A DNA stretch of 64,000 bases. Origin: Limnospira platensis (GTDB lineage: Bacteria > Cyanobacteriota > Cyanobacteriia > Cyanobacteriales > Microcoleaceae). This document shows, one piece after another, positions 44,786 through 53,300 of the stretch. The DNA lies in the NCBI RefSeq assembly GCF_046480435.1, contig NZ_PKGC01000006.1, one strand, 5' to 3'. Position 1 is the stretch's first letter; each line of letters starts with the position of its first letter. The position numbers and the translations under genes are program-made. The notes below the pieces were generated by a model. That model ran no database searches. It was not told where the DNA came from and worked only from the letters and a program-made list of their open reading frames with translations.

Positions 44786-45679
44786 ATGGCACATAGCTGG
44801 TGGGAAATTCGAGTAGTCTGTGATTTGAACCTAGAAGAAACTGTTTTCTGGAGACTCGACAATTTTGGCTTTCGGGGAACAGCCAGTCAAACTAAACATC
44901 AGTCTTGTTTGATTTGTGCCTATTTACCAGAGGAACAAGCTCATCTTTTGGATCTGGCGGCTTTATCTATTTTGCTGCGCCAGGATGCTTTGTGCATGGA
45001 AATGTCTATCCCTATTGTGCAATGGGATCTCATTGATGAGGAGGACTGGTCTAGTAGTTGGAAACAGCATTGGGAACCAACGGAAATTGGCGATCGCTTT
45101 TTGATTTATCCGGCTTGGCTAACTCCCCCGGAAAATAGCGATCGCTTGATTTTACGTCTTGACCCTGGGGTGGCTTTTGGTACGGGAGCCCATGCTACTA
45201 CTCAGCTTTGCTTGGAGTCCCTAGAAATGCGTTTGGGAATATTAGGAGAAAATCCGATCACTATTGCTGATATCGGTTGTGGATCGGGAATTTTGGGTAT
45301 TGGTGCGATCCTATTGGGGGCGACTCAGGTTTATGGTGTCGATACTGACCCCTTAGCGGTGCGATCGGCTAATGAAAACCGCGACCTCAACCATATATCA
45401 CCAGAACAGATGATTAGTGACGTGGGGAGTGTTCAGGAGTTGATTAAGCGGGTTCAAAGACCTGTTGATGGGATTTTATGCAATATTTTGGCTGAGGTGA
45501 TTATGGATATCATTCCTCAGTTGGACTCCCTCACTCAACCTAATAGCTGGGGGGTTCTCAGTGGTATTTTGCTAGAACAGGCTAAACCGATCGCTGATTT
45601 ATTAGAACAACATGGCTGGATCGTCGCGACTCTCTGGAAGCGACAGGACTGGTGCTGTTTCAATATTAGACGTTGTTGA
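44786..45679 (+). CDS. prmA: Ribosomal protein L11 methyltransferase
   Basis: 297 aa from the ATG giving MAHSWWEIRVVCDLNLEETVFWRL; the frame is open 12 codons earlier, but family members start here. It trimethylates L11 with S-adenosylmethionine. SAM motif I IADIGCGSGILGIGA, aspartate in YGVDTDPLAV, and the NPPY-like region CNILAEVI are intact, as is the N-terminal L11-binding domain. The stop overlaps the open frame of the next gene; translational coupling is possible. Confidence 0.93.
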   Translation: MAHSWWEIRVVCDLNLEETVFWRLDNFGFRGTASQTKHQSCLICAYLPEEQAHLLDLAALSILLRQDALCMEMSIPIVQWDLIDEEDWSSSWKQHWEPTEIGDRFLIYPAWLTPPENSDRLILRLDPGVAFGTGAHATTQLCLESLEMRLGILGENPITIADIGCGSGILGIGAILLGATQVYGVDTDPLAVRSANENRDLNHISPEQMISDVGSVQELIKRVQRPVDGILCNILAEVIMDIIPQLDSLTQPNSWGVLSGILLEQAKPIADLLEQHGWIVATLWKRQDWCCFNIRRC

Positions 45680-45729
45680 TGGTTCAACATCTGACCAACT
45701 CTCACTATACTGATGATTTTAGAGGTAAT

Positions 45730-46152
45730 ATGGCTGATTTTGACTGGATAAGTGCCTTAATGGGCGGGATTTTAATTGGTCTGAGTGCTACCCTATTATT
45801 AGCTTTTAATGGTCGGATTGCTGGCATTAGTGGCATGGTTAATGGGGCGATTACTTTTAAATCCCAGGAGGCTTGGCGATGGCTGTTTATTCTGGGTTTA
45901 ATAGTTGGTGCTGCTATTTATGAATATGGATTGCCAACGTCGCCAACTCCCCCGTCAAATTTTGTGCCTGTGCTAATGATTATTGGTGGTTTTCTGGTGG
46001 GGTTTGGTACTCGTATGGGTAACGGTTGCACCAGTGGTCATGGTGTTTGTGGCTTGGGTCGCTTTTCCATGCGATCGCTTATAGCAGTTCTCTCATTTAT
46101 GACCACTGCTTTTATTACTGTATTTATAATGCGTCATGTTTTGGTGCTGTAA
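45730..46152 (+). CDS. YeeE/YedE (TsuA-like) transporter, N-terminal half
   Basis: 140 aa from the ATG after AGAGGTAAT (MADFDWISALMGGILIGLSATLL). Four membrane helices and the key motif GNGCTSGHGVCGLGRFSMRS, with the conserved cysteine used by YeeE/TsuA thiosulfate transporters. In E. coli both halves are one protein; here they are two genes, with the second starting 3 nt after this stop. It imports or moves reduced sulfur compounds across the inner membrane (family knowledge). Confidence 0.85.
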   Translation: MADFDWISALMGGILIGLSATLLLAFNGRIAGISGMVNGAITFKSQEAWRWLFILGLIVGAAIYEYGLPTSPTPPSNFVPVLMIIGGFLVGFGTRMGNGCTSGHGVCGLGRFSMRSLIAVLSFMTTAFITVFIMRHVLVL

Positions 46153-46155
46153 TTT

Positions 46156-46593
46156 ATGAACCTCAAAGAAAATTTAATTGTCTTGGTTTCTGGGATTTTA
46201 TTTGGTTTAGGACTGGGTTTATCCCAAATGATGGATCGCGATCGCGTTTTGGGATTTTTAGATGTTGTGGGAGTTTGGGACCCTACTTTAATCTTTGTCC
46301 TGGGCGGCGCTGTGGGGGTGACAGCGATCGCTTTTCGGTTTGTCCTCCGTCTTCCTCACCCCCTATTTTCAAACAAATTTTATCTACCTACACGCCAAGA
46401 TATCGACCCCACTTTAATCATGGGGGCGGCTATTTTTGGCATTGGCTGGGGTATTGGTGGCTACTGTCCGGGTCCGGCGATTACCGCCCTAGTTTTAGGT
46501 ATTCTTAACCCGGTATTGTTTATAATCGCGATGATTGCTGGGTCCTTGGCTTATACCCTCTCATCTAAGCTCACGGGTCCTGGGCCGAAGTAG
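46156..46593 (+). CDS. YeeE/YedE (TsuA-like) transporter, C-terminal half
   Basis: 145 aa, four helices. Starts FGLGLGLSQMMDRDRVLGFLDV and carries the second conserved cysteine motif GIGGYCPGPAITAL. Together with the previous gene it rebuilds a full YeeE fold; the 3-nt spacing ensures joint synthesis. Its 3' end overlaps by 43 nt the 3' end of the convergent dehydrogenase gene. Confidence 0.85.
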   Translation: MNLKENLIVLVSGILFGLGLGLSQMMDRDRVLGFLDVVGVWDPTLIFVLGGAVGVTAIAFRFVLRLPHPLFSNKFYLPTRQDIDPTLIMGAAIFGIGWGIGGYCPGPAITALVLGILNPVLFIIAMIAGSLAYTLSSKLTGPGPK

Positions 46594-48278
46594 GAAACCA
46601 TCATTAAAGAACCAATTAGGGCTAAGTTCTTTAAAAATGCCGTTTTCTGACCAGGATCATCTAGGAAATTGTGGAAAACTAGGGTGGTGGGGATTAAAAA
46701 TAAAATCAAAATAATCGCCCCCCAACGGGTTTTATAACCTAGAATTAAAGAAAAAGCACCCACTAATTGAAACACAATATTTCCTAATAGCATTAAATTG
46801 GGATGCGGCAATCCCCGCAATGCTATCATTTCCTCGGTGGCGGCGAAATCCAAGATTTTGCTAACGGATGAATTGATAAAAATGGTGGCTAAAAATGCTC
46901 GTCCAATTAGGGGAATATAATTCATAATCCAATTATCTTGAGACAACAAATGCGATCGCTTTCTTTGGGATTTATCCTTAAAAAACTCGATAGCCGGATC
47001 AGGACTATTTAAAAAGGCAATTTCCCGGTAAGGAGGGAGAATCGGTTTTAGCAGTCTCAGTCCTAAAACACAATCCCAGAACCAGTTATAGCCCACTGTT
47101 AACCGATTGCGCCATCCGGGTAGATAACACAGATGAATCACTAACCAAGTTAGCCAACCCCAAAATCCGGTGCTATTGAGGCGATCGCATGACAAAATCC
47201 CAGCATAGCGACTAATAATAGCAGCCTTGCCTTTATCAATATAACGAAAAGGTTGGGGATATGTTCCCCGTAACTGATGCAAAATATTGGTCGCGACGGC
47301 TTCCCCCTGTTGGATAGCTTCCGGGGCGATACCGCTAAGGCCATGCTCAGGCCAGAGAAAAGCTACATCTCCGATCGCATATACTTTAGGATGATCGGGA
47401 ACTTGTAAAATGGGTTCGACAATGATTTTACCCTTGGCGGCGGTAGAGATTTGGTCAAGCTGGCTGGGATGGTCTGCTTGTACCCCGGCTGTCCAGATGA
47501 TAGTTGGGGCGGCGATCGCTTCTCCTGTGTCTAATTCTACCCCCTGGGAGTTCACGCGCAAAACTCGACGATTTAACCAGACAGATACCCCCAATTGGCG
47601 TAAATGACGTTCACAATAGGCGCTAAACCGCTGGGAAAAGTTGGGAAGTAGGCGATCGCCCGAATGTACTAAAATCACCTTCGCCAGGGGGAATAACCGC
47701 CGCCAACCTAACAAAGCGCGGAGTTGGTCGATTAAACCTCCCGCCAATTCTATCCCGGTCGGACCGCCACCAACGATCACAAATGTCAATAACCGCGCGC
47801 GATCAATGGGTTCAGGTTCTAAAATAGCCCGGCGAATGCGATCGACGATATGATGGCGCACAACCGCCGCATCTTGTAGGGTATTTAAAGTTAAGCTATA
47901 TTGAGCCGCCCCAGGGATGTGATCTAATTGGGGACGGCTTCCGGTGGCGATGACGAGGATATCATACCTGATTTGTCCGTGATCTGTATCTATCCATTGA
48001 TATTGATCATTAATCCCCTCAACGTTAGTCTGGATAAATTCGACATTGGGATATTTTTTGAATGCTGACTGGAGGGGATAAACGATTTGGTGGGGATAGA
48101 GTAAGCCGGTGGCTACTTGATACAGTAGGGGTATAAAAGTATGGTAGCAGTTGCGATCGATTAGCAACACATTCGCGCCCGCCTTGGCTAGGAGGCGGGT
48201 TGCTGTTAAACCACCAAATCCAGCGCCCACAATGACAATGCGATCGCTTTTTAACACCATGGGACTCGGGTTGCTCAA
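46551..48278 (-). CDS. Type II NAD(P)H dehydrogenase fused to a DoxX domain
   Basis: 575 aa. Residues 1-420 are an NDH-2 flavoprotein: FAD motif VIVGAGFGGLTATRLL, second dinucleotide motif FVIVGGGPTGIELAG, FAD-aspartate region VYAIGDVAFLWPE, and quinone-side GIAPEAIQQGEAVATNI. A C-terminal domain of four membrane helices (about 445-570; IPLIGRAFLATIFINSSVSKILDF, MLLGNIVFQLVGAFSLILGYKTRWGAIIL) is a DoxX/DoxD-like module. NDH-2 enzymes pass electrons from NAD(P)H to plastoquinone without pumping protons. The adjacent sulfur transporter suggests, as inference, a link of the DoxX part to sulfur or thiol redox chemistry. Confidence 0.85.
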   Translation of the reverse strand: MSNPSPMVLKSDRIVIVGAGFGGLTATRLLAKAGANVLLIDRNCYHTFIPLLYQVATGLLYPHQIVYPLQSAFKKYPNVEFIQTNVEGINDQYQWIDTDHGQIRYDILVIATGSRPQLDHIPGAAQYSLTLNTLQDAAVVRHHIVDRIRRAILEPEPIDRARLLTFVIVGGGPTGIELAGGLIDQLRALLGWRRLFPLAKVILVHSGDRLLPNFSQRFSAYCERHLRQLGVSVWLNRRVLRVNSQGVELDTGEAIAAPTIIWTAGVQADHPSQLDQISTAAKGKIIVEPILQVPDHPKVYAIGDVAFLWPEHGLSGIAPEAIQQGEAVATNILHQLRGTYPQPFRYIDKGKAAIISRYAGILSCDRLNSTGFWGWLTWLVIHLCYLPGWRNRLTVGYNWFWDCVLGLRLLKPILPPYREIAFLNSPDPAIEFFKDKSQRKRSHLLSQDNWIMNYIPLIGRAFLATIFINSSVSKILDFAATEEMIALRGLPHPNLMLLGNIVFQLVGAFSLILGYKTRWGAIILILFLIPTTLVFHNFLDDPGQKTAFLKNLALIGSLMMVSYFGPGPVSLDERV

Positions 48279-48543
48279 CTAACATTTTTCTGATGTTAAC
48301 AAATTCCCGCAATTTTTGCCTTCCAGTAGCTTAGTTCAACCCAAGCCTCTCACGCCACCTAGGGACTCTGCTGTTAGGCGCAAGTTAACCAAGGGGGTTG
48401 GTATAAGTTTATCTATTTCCTCACCCCTTCTCGGTTGAATAATTGGGGAGGCTTCCAGAAACCTTTTTACAGCCGATTCACCCTATCCCAAATATCCGAG
48501 GTAATTGATTGTGACTAATCCTGAATTAGTCAACATTTCACAA
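48279..48543. other. Intergenic region at the edge of the accessory island
   Basis: About 265 nt before the first CHAT-leader copy, within 413 nt lacking any gene. Nothing recognised except AT-rich stretches. Confidence 0.4.
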
Positions 48544-48657
48544 AGAAAGCGGGTTTCTGGTAGGATAGGGATACGTCGCATTCCGATGTCCTCGCGATCG
48601 CTTCATAAATATTTAAGAAATTAACCCGGTTTCGGGGGACAATAGGGGTGCTATCTC
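48544..48657 (+). repeat. CHAT-gene leader repeat, copy A (leader only)
   Basis: GAAAGCGGGTTTCTGG...ATTTAAGAAATTAACCCGGTTTC...GGGGTGCTATC: the diverged form of the leader found ahead of the full CHAT gene at 53801. No coding part remains. First element of the repeat/module array. Confidence 0.7.
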
Positions 48658-48691
48658 TATTTGTGTGGCGATCGCGTTAACAACCCATCAC

Positions 48692-49090
48692 CTATTCATT
48701 GATCAGCCAGTTTTCAATTTTTAAGTTAACAATATTTTGGAAATGCTTTAAATTATCTGTAACTAAAATAAAATCTCGCGATCTTGCTACGGCTGCAATC
48801 ATGGCATCTAATTCTCCTGTGGGCTTACCGATGCGTCTGAGTTCTCCTTGAATTTGACCAAATTCACGAGCAGCAAGCAAATCAAAATCTACCAGATGTA
48901 GTAGACTAATAAACTGTTGTAATGTAGCCAAGTTTTGTTCTATTTTTTGTGAGCAATAAACACCTTTGTAGAGTTCGGAAACCACAATAGAACTCAAATA
49001 AGAGGATTGAAAATGCTGGGCAAATTTGGGTACAGCATTGGGATGATTTTTGAGTAAAGCGATACAGATGTTAGTATCTAGCAAATACAT
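48692..49090 (-). CDS. VapC-type PIN-domain toxin
   Basis: 132 aa. PIN nuclease acids are visible: D in MYLLDTNICIALLK, E in SSIVVSELYKGVY, and ELDAMIAAVARSRDFILVTDNLKHF with the last aspartates. VapC proteins cut tRNA or rRNA and are held inactive by the antitoxin encoded just upstream (3 nt gap). Module 1 of the array, between repeat copies A and B. Confidence 0.9.
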   Translation of the reverse strand: MYLLDTNICIALLKNHPNAVPKFAQHFQSSYLSSIVVSELYKGVYCSQKIEQNLATLQQFISLLHLVDFDLLAAREFGQIQGELRRIGKPTGELDAMIAAVARSRDFILVTDNLKHFQNIVNLKIENWLINE

Positions 49091-49093
49091 AAA

Positions 49094-49339
49094 TCAATCA
49101 AAATTAAATAATTCTCGACCGTGGTTTTGATGGCGTTTTTGAGCGATCGCTGTAAAGGTAGCATCTAAATCGGGTTGGTTTGACCAAGCACCAAATAGTT
49201 GACAGAATTGCTGCCAATGTTCTTCTGGTGTCCGGGGGAGGGGGGGGCTAATTTCCAGGATAATTTCAGAGCCATCAGGGACCGCAATATTTTCGGTTAG
49301 CTCAATAGTTTTACCGCGTTTAATGCCTCGGATTTGCAT
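49094..49339 (-). CDS. VapB-type antitoxin
   Basis: 81 aa from MQIRGIKRGKTIELTENIAVPDG, a swapped-hairpin (AbrB/MazE-like) DNA-binding start; an earlier ATG gives five more residues. The C-terminal half (FGAWSNQPDLDATFTAIAQKRHQNHGRELFNFD) is the usual toxin-neutralising tail. Upstream of its toxin, as in vapBC operons, which are normally repressed by the complex. Confidence 0.85.
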   Translation of the reverse strand: MQIRGIKRGKTIELTENIAVPDGSEIILEISPPLPRTPEEHWQQFCQLFGAWSNQPDLDATFTAIAQKRHQNHGRELFNFD

Positions 49340-49400
49340 AAATATGGCTCTCATTTTTTTGCAATGCTATTTCAGTTTAGCACATAGATTTTTGAAAGAC

Positions 49401-49685
49401 AAGAAACCGGGTTTCTGGTAGGATAGCGATCGCATCACCAAGATTTAAGAAATTAACCCGATTTCTGAGTCTCTGGAATGGGGTAAAATGGGAGTGCTAT
49501 TCCCTACCCGGTGCGCCGCTATGGATGAAGAGCGATCGTCGGGTTATCTCTCCCTGATTCAAGAACTCCTGGAATGTCCGGGTGGGGAGAACAAATCCTC
49601 GGCAGTCATCAGGGGTTAGTGGATGGGGGGTTTGTGCAGGTGTGCGAGTTGGTAGCGGCACAGTTGCAGCCTTGGGTGAGGGGAA
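49401..49685 (+). repeat. CHAT-gene leader plus frameshifted 5' fragment, copy B
   Basis: The leader (AAGAAACCGGGTTTCTGG ... second palindrome ... GGTAAAATGGGAGTGCTATTCCCTACCCGGTGCGCCGCT) runs to an ATG at 49521. The fragment reads MDEERSSGYLSLIQELLECPGGE, then shifts frame after small deletions. In another frame it continues as VDGGFVQVCELVAAQLQ, matching residues about 36-54 of the intact CHAT protein. It stops where the next PIN gene ends (49686). Confidence 0.8.
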
Positions 49686-50087
49686 TTATGAACCCAGCCG
49701 GTTAACCTGGGATAATTGCCCTAGCTTGACATCAAAAGATGCGGTTTCATCACAGCCAGCCTGTTGATTGATGCGAACAATCAAATAATCAGAAAAATCA
49801 GCATTTCCCAACTTCATTTGATGAATTGCCCAAGCGATATCATCGGAATTTTCAAATATAAAAATATTGGTATTTAAGAGATTTTCTAGGATAGTGATGA
49901 GTTGGTCTCGACTAATTTTATACTGACTGCGTAATACCCAAACCACTTCACAGAGGACAATATTATTAATCAAGCAGGGTTGATGATTTTCTAGGGCTTG
50001 ATTGATGTATTGATCCGCTTGCTGCCATTGTGATTCATCGTCTCGGACTAGAAAGCGGACGATTACATTGGTATCCAAACCTTTCAC
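49686..50087 (-). CDS. PIN-domain toxin
   Basis: 133 aa. First catalytic aspartate in MKGLDTNVIVRFLVRDD, glutamate in NNIVLCEVVWVLRSQY, and the later acidic pair in GNADFSDYLI...AGCDETASFD. Its ATG overlaps the antitoxin stop by 4 nt. A predicted RNase of a type II toxin-antitoxin system. Module 2 of the array. Confidence 0.88.
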   Translation of the reverse strand: MKGLDTNVIVRFLVRDDESQWQQADQYINQALENHQPCLINNIVLCEVVWVLRSQYKISRDQLITILENLLNTNIFIFENSDDIAWAIHQMKLGNADFSDYLIVRINQQAGCDETASFDVKLGQLSQVNRLGS

Positions 50088-50341
50088 ATCGATTCTACCG
50101 CACCTTCAACAATGGCTTGTTCCATTTCCGCTAGAGAAACGGTTTTTCTGTCAGGGTCGTAGAGACAACCCGATAAGGTACGGACATCAATTTGAGCCGC
50201 TTTTGGGGCGGGTTCTAAATAGACTTTGCCATCAGGGGAAATGGCGATATTAATTTGGTCGCCCGGTTTTAAGTGCAGCCAGTCGATAATTTCTGGGGGA
50301 ATGGTGGCGGTTCCGGTAGCAGTGATTCGGGTCAGTGCCAT
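50084..50341 (-). CDS. AbrB/MazE-like antitoxin
   Basis: 85 aa from MALTRITATGTATIPPEIIDWLHLKPGDQINIAISPDGKVYLEP, a classic SpoVT/AbrB fold start; an upstream ATG adds five residues. The C-terminal tail (VSLAEMEQAIVEGAVESM) would bind the PIN toxin encoded next, which overlaps it by 4 nt. Confidence 0.87.
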   Translation of the reverse strand: MALTRITATGTATIPPEIIDWLHLKPGDQINIAISPDGKVYLEPAPKAAQIDVRTLSGCLYDPDRKTVSLAEMEQAIVEGAVESM

Positions 50342-50427
50342 AAGGGGGTAATTCAATGGATTTATAGGATATATTTTAACGTACTAGAGCCTAATTGTGG
50401 AGGCTAAATCCGTAAAACGGCGGGGTC

Positions 50428-50661
50428 AAGAAATCGGGTTTCTAGCAGCATCGCGATTCCTTCACAAAGATTTAACAAAGAAACCCGGTTTCTGAGGGTT
50501 GGGAATGGGGTAAAATCGGGGTGCTATCCCCTACCAGATGTGCCGCTATGGATGAACAACGAGTTCAAGCCTATCTCTCCCTAATTCAAGAATTCCTTGC
50601 CGCTACGGGTAGGGAGGATATGCAGCGACTCAGGGAACAATGGAGAATGGTCGTCAATTAG
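50428..50661 (+). repeat. CHAT-gene leader plus short 5' fragment, copy C
   Basis: The leader has both palindromes (first as GAAATCGGGTTTC, second as GAAACCCGGTTTC) and GGTAAAATCGGGGTGCTATC. An ATG at 50548 opens a 37-residue frame that starts MDEQRVQAYLSLIQEFL like the CHAT protein and then differs (AATGREDMQRLREQWRMVVN). The XisH gene begins 28 nt later. Confidence 0.8.
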
Positions 50662-50688
50662 GCGCTGAAAAGTGTTAGGGTGGATACA

Positions 50689-51105
50689 ATGGCTAGAGAT
50701 AAATTCCACTATGCTGTCAGACGGGGTTTAGAAAAACAAGAATGGCAGATTACCCACGATCCCTTACGTTTAGAGTTAGGACCGGATGACCGTGTAGAGA
50801 TTGATTTAGGGGCGCAGCAACTCTTAGGGGCGCAGCGAACCGGAGAGAAAATAGCAGTGGAAATCAAGAGTTTTTTGAATGACTCCGCTATGTTAGACTT
50901 TCATTTGGCATTGGGTCAGTTCTTAAATTACCGTTTAGTTCTCCAAAGACTTGAGCCGGAGCGAACTCTTTATTTGGCCATACCCATAACTGCGTATCAA
51001 TCATTTTTTTATCGACAATTGCCGCAACTTTCCATCCAAACTTATCATATAAAATTGATAACTTATGAACCGAACGATGAGGTGATTTTGCAATGGATAG
51101 AGTAG
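50689..51105 (+). CDS. xisH: XisH-family protein
   Basis: 138 aa from MARDKFHYAVRRGLEKQEWQITHDPL; a GTG three codons earlier is possible. The family was first described as a controlling factor for fdxN-element excision in Anabaena. The fold is PD-(D/E)XK nuclease-like, with acidic residues and VEIKSF (E-x-K) visible: RVEIDLGAQ...KIAVEIKSFL. No excision element or recombinase is nearby. It shares 13 nt with xisI. It occupies the same place in the array as the toxin-antitoxin pairs. Confidence 0.9.
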   Translation: MARDKFHYAVRRGLEKQEWQITHDPLRLELGPDDRVEIDLGAQQLLGAQRTGEKIAVEIKSFLNDSAMLDFHLALGQFLNYRLVLQRLEPERTLYLAIPITAYQSFFYRQLPQLSIQTYHIKLITYEPNDEVILQWIE

Positions 51106-51428
51106 CTAAGTATAGAGAGATTATTCAGGAACTCTTGACGGAATATTCGACGGGTTCTCCGTTGGGGGGAGAGATTGAATCAGAAACGGTTTTCGATGTC
51201 AAAGCCGATCGCTATTTGGTGGTTGATTTAGGATGGAATGAAACCCGGAGGATTTATAATTGCTTGATTCATCTGGAAATTCGTTCCGGAAAAATCTGGA
51301 TTCAGCGCAATCAAACGGACTGTTCCTTGACCGATGAGTTGTTAAGTCAGGGTGTGGAGAGGGAAGATATTATTTTGGGACTACAACCGCCTGATTTGCG
51401 AAAATATACAGGTTTGGGGGTGAGTTAG
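51093..51428 (+). CDS. xisI: XisI-family protein
   Basis: 111 aa. Recognised by MDRVAKYREIIQELLTEYS, DRYLVVDLGWNETRRIYNCLIHLEIRSGKIWIQRNQTD and LGLQPPDLRKYTG. The partner of XisH, always adjacent to it; the 13-nt overlap shows coupled translation. The biochemical function is not established. Together with XisH it is module 3. Confidence 0.9.
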   Translation: MDRVAKYREIIQELLTEYSTGSPLGGEIESETVFDVKADRYLVVDLGWNETRRIYNCLIHLEIRSGKIWIQRNQTDCSLTDELLSQGVEREDIILGLQPPDLRKYTGLGVS

Positions 51429-51451
51429 TCAGTGGGAAGCAACCGGGGGTC

Positions 51452-51612
51452 AAAGAAACCGGGTTTCTGGCAGCATCTGCTGTTGCTTCACAAAAATTTA
51501 ACAAAGAAACCGGGTTTCTGAGTCTCTGGAATGTGGTAAAATCGGAATGCTATCCCCTACCCGGTGCTAGGTTAGGGATGAACAAAGAGTGCAGGCTTAT
51601 TTATCCCTGATG
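51452..51612 (+). repeat. CHAT-gene leader plus 12-codon fragment, copy D
   Basis: The leader has two palindromes (both GAAACCGGGTTTC). The ATG context has decayed, but DEQRVQAYLSLM is still readable from 51577 to 51612. It overlaps the 3' end of the minus-strand PIN gene. Confidence 0.75.
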
Positions 51613-52043
51613 CCAGAACCGTTGATTGACCAGTTTTCGATGGAGAGTTCTTGGATAATGCCAAAATCAGACTCGTTGCACGTGAGGAGGGTGGCATTTT
51701 GAACCAGAGAAATGGCAGCAATTTTCAAGTCCATATTGCCTAAACGAGGGTAGGTTTTGCGGAGGCGTTGATGCTCGACTGCGGCAGGATAATCGAAGGG
51801 TAAAATGGGGATAAAACAATAGTCCTTTGCCGTTTTTTGCAGTCCTTCATAAGCGATGATTTGTTGCTCAACTGTTTTCGCTTGGGACAGAAAATTGAGT
51901 CTTCCTCTGATTTGTTCTTCATAAGTGATGACGGTGACGGCAATTTGAATCTTCTCAACGGTTGCTATTTTTGCCAAAATCCGTTGACCGGGTTCACCAT
52001 TGCGTTGAATGAGACTCAGATGATCAGTATCGAGAATATACAT
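51597..52043 (-). CDS. PIN-domain toxin (VapC type)
   Basis: 148 aa. MYILDTDHLSLIQRN (first acid), VITYEEQIRGR (glutamate), GNMDLKIAAISLVQNATLLTCNESDF (last acids) form the PIN site. Antitoxin encoded 15 nt upstream. Module 4 of the array. Confidence 0.88.
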   Translation of the reverse strand: MYILDTDHLSLIQRNGEPGQRILAKIATVEKIQIAVTVITYEEQIRGRLNFLSQAKTVEQQIIAYEGLQKTAKDYCFIPILPFDYPAAVEHQRLRKTYPRLGNMDLKIAAISLVQNATLLTCNESDFGIIQELSIENWSINGSGIRDK

Positions 52044-52058
52044 CGGATTTTGCTGACT

Positions 52059-52271
52059 TTATTCGGCAGTTTTGCGCCATTCTTGTCCGAGTTGAATCAC
52101 CGATTCAAAGGTGGAGTCATTGGCGTGACTTCCAGCAATGCGTTCCCACCAGGGCTGTTGTGGGGAGGTGACGGTGGCTAAGACTTGTTTAATTTGAGTG
52201 AGTTCGATTTCCAAGCTGGTGACTCGTGCTTCGATCGCCTGGGGTTGATTTTCAGTAGGTTGCCGGTTCAT
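52059..52271 (-). CDS. Antitoxin partner of PIN toxin
   Basis: 70 aa. A helical N-terminus (IEARVTSLEIELTQIKQVLA) precedes PWWERIAGSHANDSTFESVIQLGQEWRKTAE, the toxin-binding tail seen in many cyanobacterial PIN antitoxins. Position upstream of the toxin with the same orientation supports the call; a DNA-binding domain is not obvious. Confidence 0.75.
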   Translation of the reverse strand: MNRQPTENQPQAIEARVTSLEIELTQIKQVLATVTSPQQPWWERIAGSHANDSTFESVIQLGQEWRKTAE

Positions 52272-52333
52272 GGTCAGGGTTGAGTTTTCAGATGATTGGA
52301 GTCTGTTGGATGATTATAACTCATCTGGTCAGG

Positions 52334-52480
52334 AAAGAAACCGGGCTTCTAGCAGCATCGCGATTCTTTCACAAAGATTTAAGCAAGAAACCCGATTTCT
52401 GAGGTTTGGGAATCGGGTAAAATCGGGGTCATAGTCCCCTACCGGGTGCTAGGTTATAGATAAACGAGGAAGGATAAGCG
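52334..52480 (+). repeat. CHAT-gene leader, copy E (start codon lost)
   Basis: The leader has palindromes GAAACCGGGCTTC and GAAACCCGATTTC, GGTAAAATCGGGG and CCCTACCGGGTGC. At the former start the bases read TAGATAAACGAGG, a decayed MDEQR. The next antitoxin gene begins straight after. Confidence 0.75.
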
Positions 52481-52708
52481 ATGAAAATTATTGATATTAA
52501 CCAAGCCTTACCGCAAATTATGGAACTGATAGAAATGGCTTTTGCCGGAGAAGAAATTATCATTAGTAAAAATAATCAGCAAACCATTAAAATCACTCCA
52601 GTTTTATCGCCTCAGCCGCGCCCCCCTTTATTTGGGTGCGATAAAGACCGGATTGCTCTCAGGGATGATTTTGATGAACCATTGGATGATTTTCAGGACT
52701 ATATTTAA
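52481..52708 (+). CDS. Phd-like antitoxin
   Basis: 75 aa. MKIIDINQALPQIMELIEMAFAGEEIIISKNNQQTIKITPV is the short Phd/YefM-like start; the C-terminus (RIALRDDFDEPLDDFQDYI) is the toxin-binding segment. TAATG overlap with the toxin start. Confidence 0.87.
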   Translation: MKIIDINQALPQIMELIEMAFAGEEIIISKNNQQTIKITPVLSPQPRPPLFGCDKDRIALRDDFDEPLDDFQDYI

Positions 52709-53097
52709 TGCGGTTACTCCTTGATACTCATACGGTCCTGTGGTTTTTTATGGGAAATTCCCAGTTGAGCGACAAGGTGCGTGATTTGGTCGAAGACGGT
52801 CATAATCATAAGCTGATTAGTGTTGCTACGGTTTGGGAGATGTCCATCAAACAGAGTCAGAATAAGTTAACCCTGGAAAAAACTGCGTCAGATTACATAG
52901 AGGAGAAAATCAGATTAGATGATTTTGAATTGTTGCCAATTCAACTCAACCATTTAAGGATATTGTCATCACTTGCATTTTACCATAAAGACCCATTTGA
53001 CAGACTTTTAATCGCCCAAGCCATGCAAGAAAATATCCCCATTTTAAGCAAAGATATGGCTTTCTATGCTTATCCAATCCAGAGGATTTGGGACTAG
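52708..53097 (+). CDS. PIN-domain toxin
   Basis: 129 aa. RLLLDTHTVLWFFMG, SVATVWEMSIKQSQNKL, HKDPFDRLLIAQAMQENIPILSKDMAF give the four acidic positions of the PIN nuclease. Pair with the Phd-like gene (1-nt overlap). Module 5 of the array. Confidence 0.9.
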   Translation: MRLLLDTHTVLWFFMGNSQLSDKVRDLVEDGHNHKLISVATVWEMSIKQSQNKLTLEKTASDYIEEKIRLDDFELLPIQLNHLRILSSLAFYHKDPFDRLLIAQAMQENIPILSKDMAFYAYPIQRIWD

Positions 53098-53186
53098 AGG
53101 TGAACACAAAACCCCTCAGTGTCTTTTGTGTTCCGCTTCCAGGCATCAGTTACAATACCCACTATCCCCCTACTCTATCCCTAGCC

Positions 53187-53297
53187 ATGAACGAACAACG
53201 CATCGCCGCCTATCTCTCCCTGATTCAAGAACTCCTCGACTGTCCGGGTGGGGAGGAACCGCAAATCCTTAACGGTCATCTGGAGGGGAAATCCTAA
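53187..53297 (+). pseudogene. CHAT-gene 5' fragment, copy F
   Basis: 36 residues, MNEQRIAAYLSLIQELLDCPGGEEPQILNGHLEGKS, match the N-terminus of the CHAT protein and then stop. Its leader differs from the other copies (no GAAACC palindromes). Confidence 0.8.
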
Positions 53298-53300
53298 ATA

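Noticed and set aside
46026..46508. 160-codon plus-strand frame over the YeeE gene pair
   Set aside because: Out-of-frame shadow across two well-supported genes; rich in Cys/Trp/Phe.
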